64,000 bases of DNA, taken from contig OZ020256.1 of NCBI GenBank assembly GCA_963971285.1, positions 2,606,501-2,670,500 on the forward strand, given 5' to 3'. Source of the DNA: Astropecten irregularis. Its lineage: Eukaryota > Echinodermata > Asteroidea > Paxillosida > Astropectinidae. Shown here one piece after another: positions 56,612 through 64,000 of the stretch. The number at the start of each line of letters is the position of its first letter. Position 1 is the first letter of the stretch. A model generated the notes under the pieces. The model was not told where the DNA came from. It was given only the letters and a program-made list of their open reading frames with translations, and did not search any database. The position numbers and the translations under genes are program-made.

Positions 56612-59404
56612 AACCAACTTTCTTTTAATCAGACCAGTTGATTGAAAGATGAGTCAGTCATTTTATTAACTTTTGTTCGGGGGGGGGGGAGGGTCAAATC
56701 AACACCGATTAACCTTGTAGATATAATTAGAGAGTTTTGATAATGATAGCTAATAAATATTCCAGAGAGATTGTAATACTCGTTCATCACCATAAATTGG
56801 TCGTTTATAGAGTCTTATACGGCGGGAAATTGCACTGGGAATTATCTTTTCGTTTTGATAGGCATGCCGTTGAAGACGTTGATGTGCCGCCGGGAATGTA
56901 AATGAAGGTCTCAATGGGTCTCCCTTTGATTTACGCTTTACCATCAGAACTTAAAAGCATTCCACAGACAATATTCCCACAAGTACCATGATTGCTCTCA
57001 CTTTTATTATTTCTTGTACCATAAGCTCTTGCATTTTTTTGGTGTCAGAACCAACGACTGTTGCCTTAAAAACAAGCGTTTCGGTATTAGACGCTGTTTA
57101 TAGTTTTGGTTTGAGAGATTAAATTGTTTCCCATACTGATCTCGTGAAAATGGGGAAAATGAAATTCCAGAACCATTTCATTATCACCATCAGCTAAAGA
57201 CTTCAAATCTCGAGCAAATAAATCAGTCAAAGGGTAATTTTGTTTACCAAGAAAAGAACATATCAGTATAAGACTTTACCGAGGTTCGTAGCGTATTTTA
57301 GTGAATTGTTCCAAAGACCATGGGCATTTCCACGATTTGGGGACATTTTGTAACGTAAGTTACCTCTTTTTCTGCATATTTGCATGCATTTCAAGGAACC
57401 ATATGTCTAAGTGGTATACTATAGCTGATTCCAATAAGACATTTTTATATTGGAGTCTTTCAAGAATGATTGATCAAGGAATAGGTCAAAGACACTTAAC
57501 AGGTATACTTATACGTTACTTTGGAATTGCCCATGAAATACATCAAAAAGAAACGTTCGTCTTGTACCGAGTCCACGGTCGGCAAGGTGTAAAGACAGAG
57601 AGGGCGGTTTGAGGCCGTGCCTTGCAGGGCGTTAATGTCACGAATAGCACGGGCTGGCGGGCCTGCACTGTTCCCCAGATACCTAAGCCCATGCCGTGAG
57701 TGAAATACATGTATACACGGCACCATGAACACGTATACACCGATGCAGCTCTGCAATATCTCTCACTTTGAGAATAATTTTTTAACATAAAAAAAATTCT
57801 GAATTTTTTTTCTTACCAGTATAGCAGCGTAACTAAAGCCCCGCCGGCCATTTTAATTAAAACAGGAATTTCCGTTCAAGTGTATGACGATTGTAGCTGC
57901 TTGTGTAATGCCGTTATAGAAATTCCGTTTCGGGTAATTGATGAAAAGCGTTCGTTTTCCATTCAATAATTCCGAACTGTTGCTGCTTTGTTCGATAACA
58001 GAGATCCCGTGCTCTCTAGACAACGCTACGTGCTTGAGAGCAGATCGCCCGAACTCACTTGAAATTAATTGAACTCCCCTTTCTAACACACCTGACCGTA
58101 AGTTTGTTGTCTTGCTAACTCGATCCATTATTATTGCTCAGGTGCGATATTGGCTATGATGATGTCCGTATGCACGCACATTTCACACAGCAAATTAATT
58201 AATTACAGTATCCTTCTGCAAGGGTGCACTGTGCGAGGCCGCTCCAAACGAACCGTTTTATACACCCATTACAACGTGTTTCACTTCAAAGGAAATCATA
58301 CAGTGTATAGGAGTGTTAGGTGATTTCGTATTGCCATTCAAACCGTGGACTAATAACGAAAGGAACAATAGGGTCCACAATTGGAAAGAAAAGGTTTACA
58401 ATTGGAAAACATGTACAAAACCACAATGGAGCTGCTGCCTAACAAATTAAAGAGGAACAATAGGGGGTCCACGATTGATGGTGATTACATTGCTGTACGT
58501 CAGGATGGGATGGGGTGGTTATAGTCTGGTTTGGTGAATTGCCAGTTTTCCAGTTTTGTTTGTCGGTTAGTTTGTCCAATTTTGCTCTTTATTATCATCT
58601 TAGCATGCATCCAAAGCACTTTTATACATTTTTCTTCTTAAAAATTCCAACTCAAAGCTTGTTGAAAACTGATGTCAAAGAATAATAGTCTTTATCGTCC
58701 CGTTTCCTCATAGCACTCCAAGGTTGACACAAATAGGCCTAATACTTATTTTAACTGAGATTTGTGACCTTAAATTGGGTGAAATAGTCTGCATTCTTCA
58801 AGGGACTTTAAGTTGAATGTGAACTTGACACAATGGTGTAAATAGAGTTAGGACCTAGCGTCTTGGTGCTTTCAGCTGGTTGTTTCATGCCCGTTTCCTC
58901 TTGTCCCAGCCTCGGATCGAAGTCTACCTCTCCGTGTCCACCTGCGTCGGGTTTTATCGATTATTACATAATATACCTCCTTTCCTAAACACAAACGGCC
59001 GTTTTTTTAATATTGCATGACTTGCTCTGGACGAGAGAAGGTGCATAATCACTATACCATTGCAAATCCTATGCAGCAAATCGTCCGATAGACTTTTCAG
59101 AATAATTCATGTGAATTGAAATTACCAGGAGAATTCCTTTGTAAGATACTAATAATAGATTTTGATCATCCTGCATACAAAGTCGGCCAACAAAATGGAA
59201 ACCCAAAAATCCAGAGGGCTAATAAATTGAATGGAGTCATAATTAACGGTAATGTATAACTACATTCCCTGGGGAAATTAGTGTAACGTGAAGAAGCGAA
59301 ATGGATTGCTTTATAGTCATGATGGAGTGCGGTATGTGCAGGAAGAATACATGGGCCAATGTGTACATAACTAAAGGTATAGGCCTATATTCATAATTTT
59401 ATTT
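56612..59404. other. 2.8 kb with no recognisable gene
   Basis: Contains a poly-G run near 56680 and an imperfect duplication of GGAACAATAGGG-GTCCAC near 58364 and 58453. No coding signal recognised. Confidence 0.4.
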
Positions 59405-59750
59405 TACTTATCATACTTTGGTTTTTGTCAAAGAAGTGCAGATTCATGGGCAAAACTATCAAGGAAGAGGCAGTAACAGTCATCTGTGAAACTCCCAGTC
59501 CCATACGTACGGTGCCCACTTTTTGAGCAAATAGTGAAAAACGCCCACGGTATTTAAAATCTTTTTACAGGAGTTCGGATTTCTCTGAGATCAAAACTGT
59601 TTTGGTCATTGATTTTACTCTTTTCTGGATAAATCAATCGTTTCAGGCCTACAAATGTTAACGGTATGTTTCTACCATCACCATCTTCATACCCTGTAAG
59701 TCATATGTGAATGTGAAGATTTATGTTTTTGTAATACTACCAAAGCATAG
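59405..59750 (-). mobile_element. TTAA family II element, copy (termini eroded)
   Basis: ATCATACTTTGGTTTTTGTC, AGAAGTGCAGATTCATGGGC, GTAACAGTCATCTGTGAAAC, then ATGTTTCTACCATCACCATC and TACTACCAAAGCATAGG. The outermost TTAAAGGT bases are lost. Confidence 0.8.
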
Positions 59751-61517
59751 GCTAAATGTCAAATCGCACTGTACTCTTCTTGGAAAATAAGTTGCAAGTA
59801 AATATTGGTATGTGTGCTCGAAGGAATGGTAATTAAATTTGGAGAAAGGGCAGACTGTGTCAATGCATTGAAAGGATGCCAATTCCGTTTTCTGAAGTGT
59901 AAACGCTGGGCAATGTACGTTATAGGCGACGGGTGATAGTATTTGTTAAATAGCGAATTGATATTTGAACGTGGATTCCCTACAAAGATGGCCTATACAA
60001 CATAGTGGCATTAACAGGCACAGTTTGGGTTGTCAAATTACATGTGTCCTAAGCCTTTTTTTAACTCAGAGCGTGCTTGCCGAAACTTGGATCCAATAAG
60101 CGATGTTGGGCCTATAGGTGCACGTCTTGGTGACACCACACTAACTTAATTATACCATAATAGGTAAAGTGCACTAAGGAATGCCTCGGTTACCTTTGTG
60201 GACATTTATACCCATTGCCCCTTTGTCGTCAAATTTAAAACGGTGTACACAACCAAACATGTATTCTGTGTGTAAGATGATCTTATACGACGTGTATATT
60301 TAATGATATAGTAGTAATCTGAACACTTTTAATGGAGACAACGTTTTGAGGTGATATGCCCTATCGGTGCTGGTTCTAGGTGCGAGGGTCTAGCGGTAGG
60401 CCGCCAAGCCTATAAAGTGATATTCGGTTGTGACACCACGTTTGACTTCGCTACAAAAGGCGGTAAATCCCGCGGGGCAAATCTCTGTTTCATATCCCAG
60501 TTCTCTATCATTCTGAACGGTTACTTCACTCAAAGTACCCGAGAGCAAAAAAGCAATCCTTCGTTATTTATCTGCGAGTGTGTGTGTGTGTGTGTGTTTT
60601 CCTCTTAAAACTGAATTGGGGCTGAACCCCCAAACCATTCCTGCCAATTTTGGCAACGAGGCTTGCAGAGCACGTAGAGTATCGCATGTATATACACAGT
60701 TTCAGTGGATACTCGATACGATTACCAATTTTGCAGACACTTCTAAAGTTTCAATCAAAACAACTGAAATGAGCGCGTGCCGGGTTGTCGCTACGGAAGC
60801 TACGAGAGACCATGCACAATTATGCATCATCTAGGAGATAAGGGACTATATGGATACGCGTGTGTGTCTCATACCACATTTCCAAGAGTGCACTGTATTT
60901 GTAGGAGCTCCCGTCTGAGTTTAAAATATCATTAACTTCTAGGAAAGGCGTCAAGAATATTCCAGCGCCTCTTGGGACTAGTCTGGCCTGGTAACTTGAG
61001 CTGTCATTTCAAGCGTGAGGTTTAGATAATGATGTCATTTGTTTCAGATTGTAGTTGTTTTTTCACAACTTCAAAATGAACGTGGGCCGAATTAGTATGC
61101 AGATTTTTTGGTAATGTTTTCAGGTCTATCGATCGACTGTGAAGTCAATTTACCATTGAGGGTTCGTGAATTATTGAGTCTCTTGGTGTATTCTTACACA
61201 GAAAGACGATTAACAAACTTTAATCATCACCTATACAGCACACTAGTATAGTCAAGCAAGACTGTTAGTCGTTGTATTTATGTATTTTCATGATGACAAA
61301 GACCTGTATAAGCCTATTGAGAATTGTATAGTATGCCAACATGTAGTATAGGCTAATAATACACAGTCCACCATCTTCGATCAACCGATCATATACCCGT
61401 CTGGTATAGCGCTAAAACCACAGTCTATAAAATAATGGTGAACTTTCCAAACTTTCTGTTTCACATTACACCATTTCTACTAATCCACGACTAATTTAAA
61501 ATCTGCCCCAAGATCTC
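59751..61517. other. No recognisable gene; (TG)10 at about 60578-60597
   Basis: A dinucleotide microsatellite is the only clear feature. Frames at 60351-60608 and 60580-60834 resemble no known protein. Confidence 0.4.
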
Positions 61518-61772
61518 TTAAGCCGAGTGTGCACTGTCGACAATTTCGGAAACGTTTTCAGTAACATGTTGCCCAGTTAGGCCAACACACCTGGGCAACA
61601 CGACTTTGGGCCCTGTGTACATGGCAACTTTTGACCAACATGTTACCGAGATGTTGCTGCGACAACTCGTTTTGCTCTGTGTACACTGACAACATTTTCA
61701 GCAACAAGGAAACCTAGGCAACATGTTACCGAGACTGTTACCGAAAATTTTGACAGTGAACACGCTGCTTTA
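61518..61772. mobile_element. ~255-bp TIR element, TTAA-ended
   Basis: Left TTAAGCCGAGTGTGCACTGT then CGACAATTTCGG, right CCGAAAATTTTGACAGTGAA then CACGCTGCTTTA. Inverted similarity extends about 55 bp into each side (GTAACATGTTGCC / GGCAACATGTTAC). GGCAACA motifs recur inside. Confidence 0.85.
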
Positions 61773-62949
61773 GCCTTCATGGTCGTCGAATATATTCAAA
61801 GAAACAGACTGCAGTGTGTGTACAATGTAAACATGCAGGATAATCCCGAGCTGGGCGTGGCCGTTCGTAATGACTCCCAAATAGGAACATTTCACGCGCC
61901 AATTAAATGTCATCCAGACTTAAATAGGTCTTGAAAAAAAATATCCTCAAGTTAGCAGATTTCATTCATGAAGCAACCGATATAGCAAGTTCTGGTTGCA
62001 CCGGGTGATCTTAATTTCCCCTGGGTGCGAGCCAAACGCCGTTGGCGGCGCCTTAATTGAAGAGCAGACGATTTAGTAAGGTTAATATGAAAGCCAGTGA
62101 TCCAGCAATGATTGTTGCAGCATCATTTGAGCAAGAATGACAAATGAGTGTTGAAGTTAATGTATCTAGGCCTATGCCAAGGTTTTGCCTATATTGTGTT
62201 CGTCGCATAATTACAGCTCTTCCATGTCCTCATAATGAACGCATTGAACTGCACACGGACGGTACACGGGTCTCTGATATCCTCCCATCAAACTATCGTG
62301 AAGCTCTGTGAAAGGCGTGATGGCTATGATCAATCTTTCCTCTCCAGAAAACCAGAATTGAACTTGTCACCCTTTTTTCAGACTAGTGGATCATGGGACT
62401 TGCCAGTCACGATGTAACCTATTATGTCATTGACAGCCAAAAGTTTATGAATAGGCCTAGTATCCCCTATGTGTGTCATGTGCTTTGTGATCCGCGCTTT
62501 TAAGAACACGATACACTATTGGTAATTTCCCCTGGAAGTACTTTATATAAAACATTACTGGAAAAAAGGAAAGACGATATTTAAAGTTACCACTTAATTT
62601 TGTGATATTGTGTTGCGTTACTTCTCTGTAACTGTATAGTATTTTGTTCTAATCTTCAAGTAACTTTGTTGACAATGGTCACAAAATGAACCTTATCGAA
62701 GAGAGCCCAAAACGAGGTATGCGCAATGCACTCTGGGAAAAATGTTGCTAGGGCTCACTCTGAATAAGTACTCAACTTCACAAGTGACTCGACAGTGACA
62801 TGGGCCATTGTGCAGCAAAGTCATGTAAAAGTAAGGATTTCTTCTAGCCTGAAGCCTCGTTTCCAAAAGGCCCATAATAGTTGTAGACTGGTTCCCATAA
62901 CCCACCGTAACGGTTGTCTCCTGACGTCTACGTCATTCGAATTGTACAT
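61773..62949. other. No recognisable feature
   Basis: No gene or shared repeat seen. Confidence 0.4.
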
Positions 62950-63059
62950 TTAGTTTAGCTCCCCCGGGTCAGCCCTTACTGGGAATGGTCGCGTTATACT
63001 GCACAAGAGAATGGGGACGAGGTTGACTGGTGTCGACCCGGGGGAGCTAAACGAATGCA
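62950..63059. mobile_element. ~120-bp MITE (GCATTCGTTTAGCT termini), copy 2
   Basis: Reverse orientation relative to 17019-17141: TTTAGCTCCCCCGGGTCAGC at the left, GAGAATGGGGACGAGGTTGA inside, GGGAGCTAAACGAATGCA at the right. The outer left end is eroded. Confidence 0.8.
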
Positions 63060-64000
63060 ACCAATGTGGTGTTGCTGATGAGTGGTTGCAGAAAAGAGAG
63101 GGCGTTTTACCCCCCCCCCCCCCCCTCCCCCGAGCTACGAGCCTGATTGGACGATAGTGTTTTGTAAGGTGGGATAAACGTGCCATATACATGGCGGCTG
63201 GCTGGAGTGCAAATTGAATGACATGGTACGTCCCACTTGAACGCTGGAGAGGCGGTTTGGTCAGCCATGTGTGAAAGCGAGTAAACCGAAGCGGTGTTAC
63301 ATTACGCTCCATCCTCTCGTCTTCACATGAATAATATAATTAATTTCTTGCAACTTAACATCACATCAATTTCGATTGGAAACTTGTTTTTTAACATTCT
63401 AATTTGATTGTTGGTTAATTGGGAATAAAAACAATTCAAGCTTTCAAAACGAATCATATAAACTGAATATGCATAATGATATTCTATAGTCACCATACAT
63501 CATATAGGGATGTTATGTTATATTGCAGACATCTATATTCACCCTTTATTCATATTTCTGCCTGCGAGATTTTTTCCGTTTTCTTATCCGTATGCGATCA
63601 AAAATGATCCCCATTCGTGTCAGGTTTCGATAGACCAAAGTAAGATCGCCATCTGGTGCATATGCCACTGGCCACCTCTCCAATGTTCCCAGCTTATTGT
63701 CATGGTAATGCCATATGTTTCAATAGTGCTAGATCTCCCCATCAAAATAAAAGGCCTTATGAACTGGGTCCATTATTATTATTTTTATTAACATCATTAT
63801 GTTTTATAATACCGAGTACATTTTTTGTGCCGGTATGTGAGATTGGAACAGTATAAGCCAAAAAAATGACATCCTTAATTCCATTTTGGTTTTGTTTTGG
63901 CGTTTTTAAATTAAAAAAATAGAAAGCAATTATTGCAGGCTGGGTTTGACAAGAAATTCACCGACGAAAAATATTCTACTTGTTGCGTGCGAGGCACATT
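63060..64000. other. No recognisable gene; poly-C run near 63110
   Basis: Sixteen C residues (63110-63125) followed by TCCCCC. The remainder is A+T-rich without recognised features. Confidence 0.45.

Noticed and set aside
56273-56641. Two near-identical peptides on opposite strands
   Set aside because: They read the two arms of one DNA hairpin.

Overview
This window reads as nuclear DNA of an invertebrate animal, most likely a marine deuterostome (echinoderm, hemichordate or cephalochordate grade). It is A+T-rich, has almost no long open frames, carries two intronless seven-transmembrane receptor genes about 40 kb apart, and is packed with non-autonomous mobile elements, tRNA-derived SINEs, microsatellites and one decayed LINE. 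The deuterostome placement is inferred from receptor type and repeat style; no alignment was run.

Genes. Only two complete coding regions can be supported. One is a plus-strand single-exon receptor (10424-11473, 349 aa) that looks like a bombesin/GRP-type neuropeptide receptor. The other is a minus-strand single-exon receptor (51888-52991, 367 aa), also class A and peptide-receptor-like, but with altered TM6 and TM7 motifs. They are not arranged as a cluster and nothing in the sequence links their regulation. Two short exon-like segments (31750-31827 and 42108-42178) have splice-site-like borders but no recognisable protein. A decayed LINE reverse transcriptase lies on the minus strand at 990-2037.

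Repeats. Named here by position: a ~140-bp MITE with GGTCGATTTCAC termini (nine copies); two related ~350-bp TTAA-ended families that share a middle module (5 and 7 copies plus a fragment); several fold-back elements (5.6, 6.5, 16.5, 28.2, 28.9, 48.7, 56.3 kb); larger TIR elements (13.7, 21.8, 61.5 kb); a dimeric palindromic element present twice (3.1 and 51.1 kb); SINE-like tRNA-derived units (14.4, 41.8, 47.0, 51.7, 54.7 kb); a 22-bp minisatellite (33.6 kb), a pentanucleotide satellite (32.2 kb) and a CAA/CAG tract (40.8 kb).

Most interesting signal. Six dispersed motifs have the layout of minimal type I hammerhead ribozymes. One (42425-42468, minus strand) keeps the full core CUGAUGA...GAAA, a 6-bp stem II, a 5-bp stem I and a permitted GUU cleavage triplet. 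A second, decayed hammerhead-like unit sits upstream of it on the same strand, so the two predicted cut sites delimit a 176-nt RNA, the size range of small hammerhead retrozymes. Two more are head-to-head at 13.2 kb, and single decayed copies lie at 25.6 and 55.1 kb.

Most of the rest, including several 1-4 kb stretches, shows no recognisable feature.
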